From: Spiribacter sp. 2438
Lineage (GTDB): Bacteria > Pseudomonadota > Gammaproteobacteria > Nitrococcales > Nitrococcaceae
Direction of reading: 5' to 3'
Assembly (NCBI RefSeq): GCF_009676705.1
Contig: NZ_CP046046.1
Span: 124,001-188,000 of the forward strand
Length of the DNA stretch: 64,000 nucleotides
Shown: piece by piece, positions 46,603-55,538 of the stretch
How positions within the stretch are numbered: position 1 is the stretch's first letter
Layout of the letters: each line of letters begins with the position of its first letter
The notes under the pieces: model-generated
The model's input: the letters and a program-made list of their open reading frames with translations, nothing else
What the model was told of the DNA's origin: nothing
Database searches by the model: none
Made by a program: the position numbers and the translations under genes

Positions 46603-46758
46603 ATGCGCGACAAGATCAAACTCGTATCCAGTGCCGGCACCGGGCATTTCTACACCACCGACAAAAACCGTCGGAATACGCCCCACAAACTGGAATTCCG
46701 CAAGTACGATCCCGTGGTCCGCAAGCACGTGATCTACAAGGAAGCGAAGATCAAGTAA
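46603..46758 (+). CDS. rpmG: 50S ribosomal protein L33
   Basis: A 51-residue ribosomal protein. The translation begins [20 protein letters not shown] and ends VIYKEAKIK, the standard L33 form without the zinc-binding cysteines, as in E. coli. The rpmB-rpmG order is universal in proteobacteria. Confidence 0.97.
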   Translation: MRDKIKLVSSAGTGHFYTTDKNRRNTPHKLEFRKYDPVVRKHVIYKEAKIK

Positions 46759-46761
46759 CGG

Positions 46762-46811
46762 GCTCGCGGAGCGAGCATCGTGAGAAGCCCGCCTCGCGCG
46801 GGCTTTTTTTT
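46762..46811 (+). terminator. Double hairpin terminator after rpmG
   Basis: A first hairpin GCTCGC-GGA-GCGAGC (46762-46776) is followed by AAGCCCGC / GCGGGCTT (46785-46805) running into a T-tract. The second is a good rho-independent terminator. Confidence 0.88.
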
Positions 46812-46834
46812 GAGCCATCGACGGACGCCGCCTG

Positions 46835-47653
46835 ATGCCTGAGTTGCCCGAGGTGGAAACCACCCGACGCGGATTGCGACCCCACAGTGAGGGTCGGCAG
46901 CTGGTGCGTCTGGTTGTCCGGGAACGGCGGCTGCGCTGGCCGGTGGCCGCCGATGCCGAGGCGCAGGTCGCCGGGCGGCTGATTCGTGAGGTGGGCCGGC
47001 GCGGCAAATACCTGCTTTTCAGGCTGGATGCCGACATCACCATGATGTTGCATCTTGGCATGTCGGGCCACGTGCGGGTTGTGCCCCAGAGCCATTCCCT
47101 TCGCCCCCACGATCATCTGGATTTCTGCCTGGATAGCGGCGAGGCGCTGCGCTTTAACGACCCACGGCGATTTGGCAGCCTTCATGTGACCGCTGACCCG
47201 CCGGAGGCGCATCCGCTACTGGCGCGGTTAGGGCCGGAGCCGCTGGCGGCCGCCTTCCATGGCGACTATCTCTATCAAGCGGCCCGCGGTCGGCGGGTGG
47301 CGGTGAAGAGCTTCATTATGAACAGCCAGGTGGTCGTGGGGGTTGGCAATATCTACGCCACCGAATCCCTGCACCGGGCCGGCATTCATCCAGCCAGGCC
47401 TGCCGGGCGTATCGCGCGTCATCGGTTTGAGCACCTGGCCGCAGCCATTCGCGCCGTGCTGACCGAAGCGATTCGGGCCGGCGGCACCACCCTGCGGGAT
47501 TTCAGCGGCACCGATGGCGTGCCCGGCTATTTTCAGCAGACCCTGGATGCCTATGGCCGCGGTGGCGAGCCCTGCCGGCAGTGTGGCCGGCGGCTCAGGG
47601 AGAGCCGGCTTGGCCAGCGGGCCACCGTGTACTGCCCCGCCTGTCAGCGCTGA
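46835..47653 (+). CDS. mutM: Formamidopyrimidine-DNA glycosylase MutM (Fpg)
   Basis: Removes 8-oxoguanine and other oxidised purines from DNA. The 272-residue protein begins PELPEVETTRRGL after Met, giving the catalytic proline nucleophile. It has the H2TH region with VVGVGNIYATESLHRAGI and the C-terminal zinc finger CRQCGRRL...CPACQR. All expected catalytic parts are intact. Confidence 0.97.
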   Translation: MPELPEVETTRRGLRPHSEGRQLVRLVVRERRLRWPVAADAEAQVAGRLIREVGRRGKYLLFRLDADITMMLHLGMSGHVRVVPQSHSLRPHDHLDFCLDSGEALRFNDPRRFGSLHVTADPPEAHPLLARLGPEPLAAAFHGDYLYQAARGRRVAVKSFIMNSQVVVGVGNIYATESLHRAGIHPARPAGRIARHRFEHLAAAIRAVLTEAIRAGGTTLRDFSGTDGVPGYFQQTLDAYGRGGEPCRQCGRRLRESRLGQRATVYCPACQR

Positions 47654-47659
47654 GCCTCG

Positions 47660-48718
47660 TCAGCCGAGCTCCGCCAGCACCCGATCGGCAAATTCCCGGG
47701 TGCCCGCGTGGCCACCGAGATCCCGGGTGAGGACCCGTCCTTCGGCGGTTACCGCTTCCAGCGCGCCCATCAGGTCGTCGGCCGCCTGCTTCTCACCCAG
47801 GTCTTCCAGCATCATCACCACGGTCCAGATCATGGCGATGGGGTTGGCGATGTCCTGGCCAGCGATGTCCGGTGCCGACCCGTGAACGGGCTCGAACATC
47901 GAGGGGAGATCAGGGTCGGGGCTGATGTTGGCCGATGGGGCCACGCCGATGCCGCCGGCGGTGGCTGGCCCCAGGTCGGAGAGGATATCGCCGAACAGGT
48001 TGGTGCCCACCACGACGTCGAACCAGTCCGGGTGGGTGACGAAATTAGCTGCCAGGATATCCACGTGATAGCCGTCCACGCGGATGTCGGGCCACTGGGC
48101 GGCCATGGCCTCCACCTGCTCATCCCAGAACGGCATGGTGTGCTTGATGCCATTGGACTTGGTGGCGTAGGCGAGCTGCCGCCGGGGCCGGTCGTTGGCC
48201 AGCCGAAAGGCATAATCCAGGATGCGCTCACTGCCCTTGCGGGTGATGACGGTGGCCTGCACGGCCATGGCTTCGGGCAGCCCGTCATACAGGCGGCCGC
48301 CGATTTCGGAGTATTCGCCTTCGTTGTTCTCCCGCACCACCAGGTAATTGATGTCTTCCGGGCCGCGGTCCCGAAGGGCGGAGGTCAGACCCCGCAGGAG
48401 CCGCACCGGCCGCAGGTTCACGTACTGCTGGAACTCCCGCCGGATGGGGAGCAGCAAACCCCAAAGCGAGACGTGATCTGGCACGCCGGGATACCCCACC
48501 GCACCCAGCAGAATGGCGTCATGGGGCCTCAGCGCCTCGATACCATCCGCCGGCATCATCGCGCCGTGCTCGGCGTAGTATTCGCAGGAATAGGGAAATT
48601 CGTTGAACTCGAAATCAAGGCCGGGCCGGCGGCCCAGTGCCTTGAGGCACTGGACCCCCACCGGGGTGACTTCCCGTCCGATACCGTCGCCGGGGATCAG
48701 GGCGATGCGATGTGTCAT
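47660..48718 (-). CDS. Tartrate/D-malate dehydrogenase-type beta-decarboxylating dehydrogenase
   Basis: A 352-residue NAD-dependent enzyme of the isocitrate/isopropylmalate dehydrogenase superfamily. Marks are IALIPGDGIGREV, LLGAVGYPGVPDHVSLWGLLLPIRREF, YLVVRENNEGEYSEIGGR and GTNLFGDILSDLGPATAGG. The substrate loop (DHVSLWG and RENNEGEYSE) is that of tartrate dehydrogenase/D-malate dehydrogenase (TtuC/DmlA), not LeuB. It oxidises and decarboxylates D-malate or tartrate; which is preferred cannot be told here. Convergent with mutM, six bases apart. Confidence 0.88.
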   Translation of the reverse strand: MTHRIALIPGDGIGREVTPVGVQCLKALGRRPGLDFEFNEFPYSCEYYAEHGAMMPADGIEALRPHDAILLGAVGYPGVPDHVSLWGLLLPIRREFQQYVNLRPVRLLRGLTSALRDRGPEDINYLVVRENNEGEYSEIGGRLYDGLPEAMAVQATVITRKGSERILDYAFRLANDRPRRQLAYATKSNGIKHTMPFWDEQVEAMAAQWPDIRVDGYHVDILAANFVTHPDWFDVVVGTNLFGDILSDLGPATAGGIGVAPSANISPDPDLPSMFEPVHGSAPDIAGQDIANPIAMIWTVVMMLEDLGEKQAADDLMGALEAVTAEGRVLTRDLGGHAGTREFADRVLAELG

Positions 48719-48801
48719 GGCAAACCTTTCAGATGACCCGCAAAAAACTGTCGCAATGCTAGCGGATAAGGGGGCCGGGGCACAGGCTTGAAGCCCAGGT
48801 T

Positions 48802-50487
48802 TCAGGCGCCCAGCAATCGCCCGGCGCGCAGGCGGAGCAGTCGGTCACCGCCGGGGATGGCCGCCGGCTCATGACCCAGCAACAGAGCGGTCCGTCCCTT
48901 CAGCCAGCGCTGCAGGGACCGGCTAACGTGTGACGCGGTGGTCTCGTCCAGGCCGCTGAACGGCTCATCCAGGATCACCAGCGGAGCGTCCCGCAGCATC
49001 ACTCGGCCCAGTGCCAGACGCCGCGCCTGACCGCCAGAGAGTTCCAGTCCGGACTCGCCAATGGGGGTGTCCAGGCCGGCCGGGCAGCTTGCCACGAAGT
49101 GATCCAGGGCAAGATCCTGCAGCAGCGCCCACAGGCGTCCATCGCTGACCGTGGAGTCCGCCAGCCGCAGATTGCCGGCGATGGTGCCGCTGAAGAGGTC
49201 CGTGTGCTGGGTGAGATAACCCAGCCGAGCCAGGTGACTTTCGGCGTCGATGGTCTCCAGGGGCTGGTCATTGACCTGCACCTGGCCACGGTCGGGCGGC
49301 AACCACCCCGCCACGAGCCCAGCCAGACTGGATTTCCCGCATCCGGAGACGCCGATGATGCCGATGTGCTCCCCCGCTGCGATGGAGAGGTGGAGGTTGT
49401 CCAGCACCCGGGCGCCGGCGCCGCGTCGCAGGGTCACGCCATTCAGGGTCACGGCGGGCGCCTGGCTCGGCGGCTGGCGGGCCGGCTGATCGCCAGTGGC
49501 CGACGCCGCGGGAGCCGCTGACTGCTCGGCATCGAGACGCTCGGCGGAGGCCCGTGCCCGGGCGAGGTGCAGTCCCGCCCCGGGCAGCACACCCAGCGGT
49601 TCCAGCAGGGCAAGGACGGCCAGCGGCATCATGACCGCGATGGCGCCACTGACATGACCGCCATGGAAGAGCATCAGTGCGGCGATCAGGACGCCCACCA
49701 CCACCAGATGCAGGGCGCCATTCATCACGGCCTCGCCGGTGGCGATTTCCGTGGCGAGACGGCTTTCGTGCTCCCGCTCGTCGCTATCAAAGCGCTCCAG
49801 TCGCTGCCGGTGATGATCCACGCTGCCAAAAGCCTTCAGTTCGGCCATGCCGCGCAGATGGTCCACCAGGTTGGCCCGCACATCGGCATTGGCGCTGGCC
49901 AGCTGCCGGGTCAGCGCCCGGCCCTGGTGCCAGGCCCGGGTGATGATGACGCCGCCGATGGCCACCAGTGCCGCCACGGCAAAGAGCGCCACCAGGGGTG
50001 ACCCCAGGGTCAGCAGGCCGCCGGCGATGGCCACCGCCAGGAAGGCCACCGCCGGTGGCGCCAGCCCGCGAAGATAAAGTCCATCCAGCCGATCGATGTC
50101 GGTGGTCAGGCGGTTGAGCAGTTCACCGCTTCGCAGTCTGCCCAGCGCCGTCGGGGTCAGGGCGGCGAGGCGGGCGAAGGTCCGGCCACGCAAATCCCGC
50201 AGCAGCCGCAGGACCACGTCGTGGTTGAACACCCGCTCGAAATACCGGGCCACCGTGCGGGTGACCGCGAAGGCACGAATGCCGCCGCCGGGAACGTAGA
50301 TATCCAGGGTTGCCGCGACGCCGGCGGCCAGCAGCATGCCGGTGATGGCCGTGGCGGTGATGAACCAGCCGGACAGGGCAAGCAGCCCGATGCCGGCCGC
50401 GGCGGTGAGCAGCATCAGTGCGGCGCCAAGCAGCAGCCGGCCGCGATAGGCCCGCAGCATCGCCAGGTAGGGCCGGAGCTCATTCAT
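48802..50487 (-). CDS. cydC: Glutathione/cysteine ABC exporter subunit CydC
   Basis: Half of the CydDC exporter that moves thiols to the periplasm and is needed for cytochrome bd assembly. The 561-residue protein has six membrane helices and an ATPase domain with Walker A IGVSGCGKSSLAGLVAG, signature LSGGQARRLALGRVML and Walker B PLVILDEPFSGLDE. It overlaps cydD by eight bases and ends the operon cydABDC. An Ala/Pro/Gln-rich linker joins the two domains. Confidence 0.93.
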   Translation of the reverse strand: MNELRPYLAMLRAYRGRLLLGAALMLLTAAAGIGLLALSGWFITATAITGMLLAAGVAATLDIYVPGGGIRAFAVTRTVARYFERVFNHDVVLRLLRDLRGRTFARLAALTPTALGRLRSGELLNRLTTDIDRLDGLYLRGLAPPAVAFLAVAIAGGLLTLGSPLVALFAVAALVAIGGVIITRAWHQGRALTRQLASANADVRANLVDHLRGMAELKAFGSVDHHRQRLERFDSDEREHESRLATEIATGEAVMNGALHLVVVGVLIAALMLFHGGHVSGAIAVMMPLAVLALLEPLGVLPGAGLHLARARASAERLDAEQSAAPAASATGDQPARQPPSQAPAVTLNGVTLRRGAGARVLDNLHLSIAAGEHIGIIGVSGCGKSSLAGLVAGWLPPDRGQVQVNDQPLETIDAESHLARLGYLTQHTDLFSGTIAGNLRLADSTVSDGRLWALLQDLALDHFVASCPAGLDTPIGESGLELSGGQARRLALGRVMLRDAPLVILDEPFSGLDETTASHVSRSLQRWLKGRTALLLGHEPAAIPGGDRLLRLRAGRLLGA

Positions 50488-52147
50488 CGCTCACCGCCTC
50501 CAGGACCCCGTCAGCAATTTGGTAGCGGCGCTGGCAATAAACCCTCAGCGCCTTGTCATGGCTCGCGATCACAATGATCCGGCCTTCGGCGGCCAGCGCC
50601 TCCAGGCCCTGAATGACGTAGCGTTCGGTGTCCGCATCCAGTGCCGTTGTGGGCTCATCCAGGATGATCAACCGGGCCGGCGAGACAAACGCCCGGGCCA
50701 GCGCGACCCGCTGGGCCTGGCCACCGGAGAGGCCCACGCCGCGCTCGCCCACCATGGTTTCCAGTCCGTCCGCCAGCCGATGGGAGAACTCGGTCACCCC
50801 GGCGCGCTCGGCGGCCGCCTCGAGATCGGCGCTGCCGACGGCGGGATCACCAAGGCGAATGTTGTTGCGCAGGCTGGCGCTGGCGATGAACGGGGGCGCA
50901 CCCAGCCAGCCCAGGCGGTCATCGGGTAAATCCCGAGTCACATGACCCTCGGCGGGGCGCAGCAATCCGGCCAGGGCCATGAGCAGTGTGGTCTTGCCGC
51001 CGCCGGAGGCGCCCTCGATGAGCACGCGCTCGCCGGCGCGGGCCTCGAAGTGGGGCACGGTCAGTACCGTTCCCCGGCCCGGCCGCTGGAGTAACAGGTC
51101 ATGGGCGACCAGCCGATGGACATCGCTGACCGGAGGCGTCGCGGATTCCGGCGCGGATCCCGGCGTCGATTCGGGTTCCAGGGCTTCGAACCGGGCCAGC
51201 AGGTCGGCGGCCCCCATGGCCGTGGCCCGATCGTGGTAATGCTGGGCCAGAGTGCGCAGCGGCTGGAAGAACTCCGGCGCCAGCAGCAGCACGAACAGTC
51301 CGCTGAAAAGCGTTAACTGGGGGGCGGGCCCCCAGTCGATGTAGCCCAGCAGGCCGAAGCCGATGTAGATGGCCAGGACTGCAATGGCCACCGACGCAAA
51401 GAACTCCAGCACCGCCGAGGACAGGAATGCCACCCGCAGCACCCGCATGCTGCGGCTGCGGTATTCGTCGGATCCGTCCAGAATGCCCTGGGTCGCCTCA
51501 TCGGTTCGGCCGAACAATCGCAGAGTGGTCAGGCCGCGCACCCGGTCCAGAAACTGCCCGGAGAGCCGGCCCACCGCCTCGAACTGATCCCGGTTGAGTC
51601 GCTCGGCGCCCATGCCCACCAGCGCCATGAACAGGGGAATCAGCGGTGCCGCAAGCACCAGGAAGGTGCCGGCGATCCAGTCCTGGGTGAATGCAGTGAT
51701 GACAATGGCCAGCGGAATCAGCACCGCCACCGCCATCTGAGGCCGGTAACGGGCGTAGTAGCCATCCAGTGCGCTCACTTGGTCCGTGAGCTGGCTGGCG
51801 GTTTCGCCGGTGTCCTGAGCGGCCAGACCCACCGGGCCAAGCGCCTCGGCATGACGGATGAGCCGTGTGCGAACCCGCTGCCGGACCCGACTGGATGCCT
51901 CGATGGCCGTTCGCGCCCTCAGGGCTTGTGCGAGGGGGCGGCCGATCACCACCACCACCAATAAGGCGACCGGGAGCAGCAGCGAGGTGGGGGTGACGTC
52001 TTCCATCACCACGGAATGCACAAGCCAGGCAACCAGCCCGGCCTGTGTAATGATCAGAAGACCTTCAATGACTCCATACAGAGCGGCAAGGCGCAGCCTG
52101 CCGGCAACGGCCCGGCTTTCCCGGGCGAGCCATGCCGCAGGTGTCAT
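50480..52147 (-). CDS. cydD: Glutathione/cysteine ABC exporter subunit CydD
   Basis: Partner of CydC, 555 residues, with six membrane helices. The ATPase domain shows Walker A IEGASGGGKTTLLMALAG, signature LSGGQAQRVALARAF, Walker B LIILDEPTTALDADT and the switch histidine in VIASHDKAL. It begins four bases after the cydB stop. Confidence 0.94.
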   Translation of the reverse strand: MTPAAWLARESRAVAGRLRLAALYGVIEGLLIITQAGLVAWLVHSVVMEDVTPTSLLLPVALLVVVVIGRPLAQALRARTAIEASSRVRQRVRTRLIRHAEALGPVGLAAQDTGETASQLTDQVSALDGYYARYRPQMAVAVLIPLAIVITAFTQDWIAGTFLVLAAPLIPLFMALVGMGAERLNRDQFEAVGRLSGQFLDRVRGLTTLRLFGRTDEATQGILDGSDEYRSRSMRVLRVAFLSSAVLEFFASVAIAVLAIYIGFGLLGYIDWGPAPQLTLFSGLFVLLLAPEFFQPLRTLAQHYHDRATAMGAADLLARFEALEPESTPGSAPESATPPVSDVHRLVAHDLLLQRPGRGTVLTVPHFEARAGERVLIEGASGGGKTTLLMALAGLLRPAEGHVTRDLPDDRLGWLGAPPFIASASLRNNIRLGDPAVGSADLEAAAERAGVTEFSHRLADGLETMVGERGVGLSGGQAQRVALARAFVSPARLIILDEPTTALDADTERYVIQGLEALAAEGRIIVIASHDKALRVYCQRRYQIADGVLEAVSDE

Positions 52148-52151
52148 CTCG

Positions 52152-53150
52152 TTAGTGATATCCCTCGCCGACTTTCACCTTGCCGCGGAAGACCCAGTAG
52201 GTCCAGGCGGTGTAAGCAAGCACGAAGGGGATCACGAAGAGCACCCCGATGAGCAGGAACATCTGGGACTCGCGGGCGGATGCCGCGTCGTAGAGGGTGT
52301 ACTCCGGCGGCACCACATAGGGCCACTTACTGGCCAGCAGGCCCAGGTAAGTGAACAGGAAAAGCCCAAGCGTCGCCACAAACGGAATGCCCTCGTCACG
52401 GCGCCTCACCGCGCGGTAGATCAGGGCCGCGCAGCCCAGCGCGCCCGCCGGCAGCAGCCAGATGAAGGCGATGTTGCCAAACCACCGATCCCGCACGAAG
52501 GAGTCAACCATCGGCGTCCAGAAGCTGATCACCAGGAACACGCCGAGCACGCCGGCCAGCAGCATTGGCGTAATCCGATAGGCCCATTCCTGGGTCTCGC
52601 CCTCGGTCTTCATGATGGTCCAGGTGCTGCCCAGCAACGCATAACCAAGCACCAGGCCAAGGCCGGTGAACAGCGTGAACGGTGTCAGCCAGTCAAAGGC
52701 GCCGCCGGTGAAGACGAAGTTCTCGGTCTCGAAGCCCTGAATATAGGCGCCCACTACAATGCCCTGAGCCAGCGCGGCGACGGTGGAGCCAATGGCGAAC
52801 GAAGCACTCCAGTACCCCTTGTTCTCGGGGCCGGCCTTGAACCGGAATTCGAAGGCCACGCCCCGAAAGATGAGCCCCGCCAGGAGCACGAACACCCCCA
52901 GGTAGAGCGCCGGCAACAGCACCGAGTAGACCAGCGGGAATGCGCCGAGCAGCCCGGCGCCCCCCAGTACCAGCCAGGTCTCGTTGCCGTCCCACACCGG
53001 CGCCACGGAATTCATCATGACGTCCCGGGAGTCTTCATTGGGCGCAAAGGGGTAGAGAATCCCTATCCCCAGGTCGAAGCCGTCCATGAGCACGTACATC
53101 ATCACGCCGAAGGCGATAATGACCGCCCAGATCATGACAAAGTCAATCAT
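52152..53150 (-). CDS. cydB: Cytochrome bd-type (cyanide-insensitive-like) quinol oxidase subunit II
   Basis: Membrane subunit II of the bd-type quinol oxidase, 332 residues with about eight helices. It begins with a hydrophobic segment holding YVLMDGFDLGIGILYPF, followed by APVWDGNETWLVLGGAGLLGAFP and FRGVAFEFRF, all conserved. At 332 residues it is shorter than E. coli CydB (379) and matches the CioB type. It overlaps cydA by four bases. No CydX-like small subunit is visible between cydB and cydD. Confidence 0.93.
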   Translation of the reverse strand: MIDFVMIWAVIIAFGVMMYVLMDGFDLGIGILYPFAPNEDSRDVMMNSVAPVWDGNETWLVLGGAGLLGAFPLVYSVLLPALYLGVFVLLAGLIFRGVAFEFRFKAGPENKGYWSASFAIGSTVAALAQGIVVGAYIQGFETENFVFTGGAFDWLTPFTLFTGLGLVLGYALLGSTWTIMKTEGETQEWAYRITPMLLAGVLGVFLVISFWTPMVDSFVRDRWFGNIAFIWLLPAGALGCAALIYRAVRRRDEGIPFVATLGLFLFTYLGLLASKWPYVVPPEYTLYDAASARESQMFLLIGVLFVIPFVLAYTAWTYWVFRGKVKVGEGYH

Positions 53151-54568
53151 GTCCAGTCTCCCTTGACCGGCGCTGCCGGGCTGGTTTCACCAATCGGTCC
53201 ACCGCCGGACAGCGGCCGCTTGGGATGAGCGGTTTCATCCTGCTCACCCGGCTCTTCGTCGGTAATGCCCTTCTGCATCAGCCGCCAGATGTAATACCCC
53301 CCGGCGGTATACACCACGGCGTAGACGGCGACGTAGCCGATCAGGCTCGCCAGGGCCATCCAGCCGGTGAGTGCCGGTGTAACACCTTCGGAGAAGCTGA
53401 CCATGCCCTGAATCAGCCACGGGGCCCGACCCACCTCGGTGGTGAACCAGCCGGCCAGCACCGCGACAAAGGGCGACGCGATCATGTAGGGCATGAACCG
53501 ATGGAACCGGCCCGGCTCATACAGCCGGCCCTTGACCCGTAGATACAGGCCCCAGAGTCCGACGGCAATCATCAACAGACCGATGCCGACCATCAGGCGG
53601 AAGGACCAGAACACGGTGCCGACCGGTGGCTGCTCTTCCACCGGCACCTCGGCAATACCGGGCACCACGCCATCCGCTGAATGGGTCAGGATCCAGCTGG
53701 CCAGGTTGGGAATACCCACCTCGAAGCGGTTTTCCTGCGCGGCCTGGTCAGGCAGAGCGAACAGCAGCAGCGGCACATTGCCCTGGCGTTCCCAGTTGCC
53801 TTCCATGGCCGCCACCTTGGTGGGCTGATACTCCAGCGTGTTGAGGCCGTGGAAGTCACCAATGACGGCCTGAGCCGGCGCCAGCACCAAGATCATCCAC
53901 ATGCACATGGACAGCGCCTTGCGGTTGACCTCGACCATGTGGCCCTTGAGCAGGTACCAGGCACTGACACCGGCCACCACGAAGGAGCCGGTCAGGAAGC
54001 TGGCCACCGCCATGTGAGCGAAGCGATACGGGAACGACGGGTTGAAGATCGCCTCCATCCAGCTGCGGACGTGCAGGACACCGTCCTGGAACTCAACCCC
54101 CGCCGGCGTGTGCATCCAGCTGTTGGCCACCAGGATCCAGAACGAGGAGATGAACGTACCCAGCGCCACCATGATGGCCGCAAACAGATGGGTTCCCCGC
54201 GGCACCTTGTCTCGACCGAACAGCAGCACGCCGAGGAAGACCGCCTCGAGGAAGAAGGCGGTCACCACCTCGTAGCTCAGAATGGGCCCGAGGAAGTTGG
54301 CCGACATCTGCGAGAAGTTGCTCCAGTTCGTGCCGAACTGGAACGACATCACGATGCCGGATACCACACCCATGCCGAAGGTCACGGCGAAGACCTTGAT
54401 CCAGAAGCGGGACAGTTTGGCCCACGCCGGATTGCCGGTCTTGAAGTGCAGTCCTTCGAGGACCGCGATATAGGACGCAAGCCCGATGGTGAACACCGGG
54501 AAGATCGCGTGGAATGACACCACGAATGCGAACTGTATCCGCGAAAGGAGAATCGGATCGAGTTCCAT
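53147..54568 (-). CDS. cydA: Cytochrome bd-type (cyanide-insensitive-like) quinol oxidase subunit I
   Basis: Heme-bearing subunit I, reducing O2 to water with quinol electrons. The 473-residue protein keeps the heme-ligand histidines H20 (SFHAIFPVF) and H185 (RFAHMAVASF) and acidic E100 and E108 of the proton path. The quinol loop is the short form (no C-terminal Q-loop insert), as in cyanide-insensitive CioA. The C-terminus is a hydrophilic tail rich in Glu, Pro and Gly. It leads cydABDC; a Crp/Fnr gene lies 109 bases upstream on the same strand. Confidence 0.94.
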   Translation of the reverse strand: MELDPILLSRIQFAFVVSFHAIFPVFTIGLASYIAVLEGLHFKTGNPAWAKLSRFWIKVFAVTFGMGVVSGIVMSFQFGTNWSNFSQMSANFLGPILSYEVVTAFFLEAVFLGVLLFGRDKVPRGTHLFAAIMVALGTFISSFWILVANSWMHTPAGVEFQDGVLHVRSWMEAIFNPSFPYRFAHMAVASFLTGSFVVAGVSAWYLLKGHMVEVNRKALSMCMWMILVLAPAQAVIGDFHGLNTLEYQPTKVAAMEGNWERQGNVPLLLFALPDQAAQENRFEVGIPNLASWILTHSADGVVPGIAEVPVEEQPPVGTVFWSFRLMVGIGLLMIAVGLWGLYLRVKGRLYEPGRFHRFMPYMIASPFVAVLAGWFTTEVGRAPWLIQGMVSFSEGVTPALTGWMALASLIGYVAVYAVVYTAGGYYIWRLMQKGITDEEPGEQDETAHPKRPLSGGGPIGETSPAAPVKGDWT

Positions 54569-54600
54569 GCTGACAGCCTCTCACATCGCTGACGTTTGCG

Positions 54601-54639
54601 GGGTGGCAGGGCCACCCGTTGCGCCTCCTTCGGGGAGGC
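54601..54639 (-). promoter_or_regulatory. Two hairpins between the Crp/Fnr gene and cydA
   Basis: GGGTGGC-AGG-GCCACCC (54601-54617) and GCCTCC-TTCG-GGGAGGC (54623-54639) lie in the 109-base gap. Neither has a T-tract on the gene strand, so they are not clear terminators. They may stabilise the cyd mRNA leader or separate the two messages. I found no FNR-type box in this gap. Confidence 0.45.
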
Positions 54640-54677
54640 TGTTCCGGCGTGCGGGTTGCGGGTCCCGCAGCGACCCG

Positions 54678-55370
54678 TCAGGCGCTTCGGCAAGGGCCGC
54701 CGGCATCGGCCAGGCCTCGCAAAGCGCCCTTGTCGATAATGCGAATGAGACCGCGCTCCAGTTGAACAAAGCCGCGGCGCTCAAATTCTTTCAGGAGGCG
54801 GCTGATGACCTCGCGGGCGGTGCCGAGCTCAACCGCCAGATCCTGATGGGTGACCGCCAGGCAATTATCGCACTGGCGCTGCAAGAGCCGCTCCGCCAGT
54901 CGGTGGTCCATTCGCTGGAAGGCCACTTCTTCAATGGTCAGCATCAGCGACTGAAGGCGCTGACCGTAACTTTCGAGCACGCCCTGACGGAACGCGGGCT
55001 CTTCGTTCATCAGTTTTTCGGTCAGACCGGTTGGCAGAACCAAAACCTGCGTCTCCTCCTCGGCGATGGCCTCGGACTGATGGCTCCCTGCGGTGAGCAG
55101 GCAAGCCAGCGACAGCGGGCACATCTCGCCATCTTGGATCCGATAGAGAACGATTTCGTTCCCCGAGGCGCCCATCATCTGAACGCGAACACCGCCTTTG
55201 ATCACCAGAGGCAGTCCGTTGCACCGGTCACCGGGCCCGAACACGCGAGTCCCCGATGGCAGCGATATGGCCTGAGCTCCCTGGCAAACCGCCGCTCGTC
55301 CCGCCTCACTCAGCCCGATCATGGCCGGATGATGGGGAATGGCATCTTGATCCAGATCAAGTTTGCCCAT
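54678..55370 (-). CDS. Crp/Fnr-family transcriptional regulator
   Basis: A 230-residue regulator with an N-terminal cyclic-nucleotide-binding-type barrel (GTRVFGPGDRCNGLPLVIKGGVRVQM region, residues about 38-64) and C-terminal HTH_Crp (LAVTHQDLAVELGTAREVISRLLKEF). The FNR-type N-terminal Fe-S cysteine cluster is missing; cysteines stand instead at CQG, RCN, and CPLSLACLL. It may sense redox state or another ligand and probably controls the adjacent cyd genes. ATG 55370 has GGAGAG before it; a TTG two codons upstream is less likely. An FNR-type palindrome lies inside its first codons. Confidence 0.85.
   Translation of the reverse strand: MGKLDLDQDAIPHHPAMIGLSEAGRAAVCQGAQAISLPSGTRVFGPGDRCNGLPLVIKGGVRVQMMGASGNEIVLYRIQDGEMCPLSLACLLTAGSHQSEAIAEEETQVLVLPTGLTEKLMNEEPAFRQGVLESYGQRLQSLMLTIEEVAFQRMDHRLAERLLQRQCDNCLAVTHQDLAVELGTAREVISRLLKEFERRGFVQLERGLIRIIDKGALRGLADAGGPCRSA
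55346..55361. promoter_or_regulatory. FNR/CRP-type palindrome inside the start of the Crp/Fnr gene
   Basis: CTTGATCCAGATCAAG contains TTGAT-N4-ATCAA, a perfect match to the FNR/ANR/DNR consensus, with a seven-base arm on each side. It lies 10-25 bases into the coding frame of the regulator. It might serve autoregulation, or an upstream-reading promoter toward the DsrE-like gene at 55539, or be coincidence from Leu-Asp-Leu-Asp codons. Confidence 0.5.
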
Positions 55371-55538
55371 AACCAACGGCTCTCCGTGACATCGTCACTG
55401 ACGGGGCGGCAGGGGAGGGTGCCTGCTAATTACCGTCTTCCGGGTAGGAATTGTCGCACATGAGTGAACAAATCTGGAAGGTTTTCAGTCTGTCAGTCCC
55501 GGATAAGACACCAGTTTTTGCCCCACAGGAGTTCAACC

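Noticed and set aside
54569-54677. FNR-type box or clear promoter upstream of cydA
   Set aside because: No TTGAT-N4-ATCAA match was found in this gap; only hairpins.
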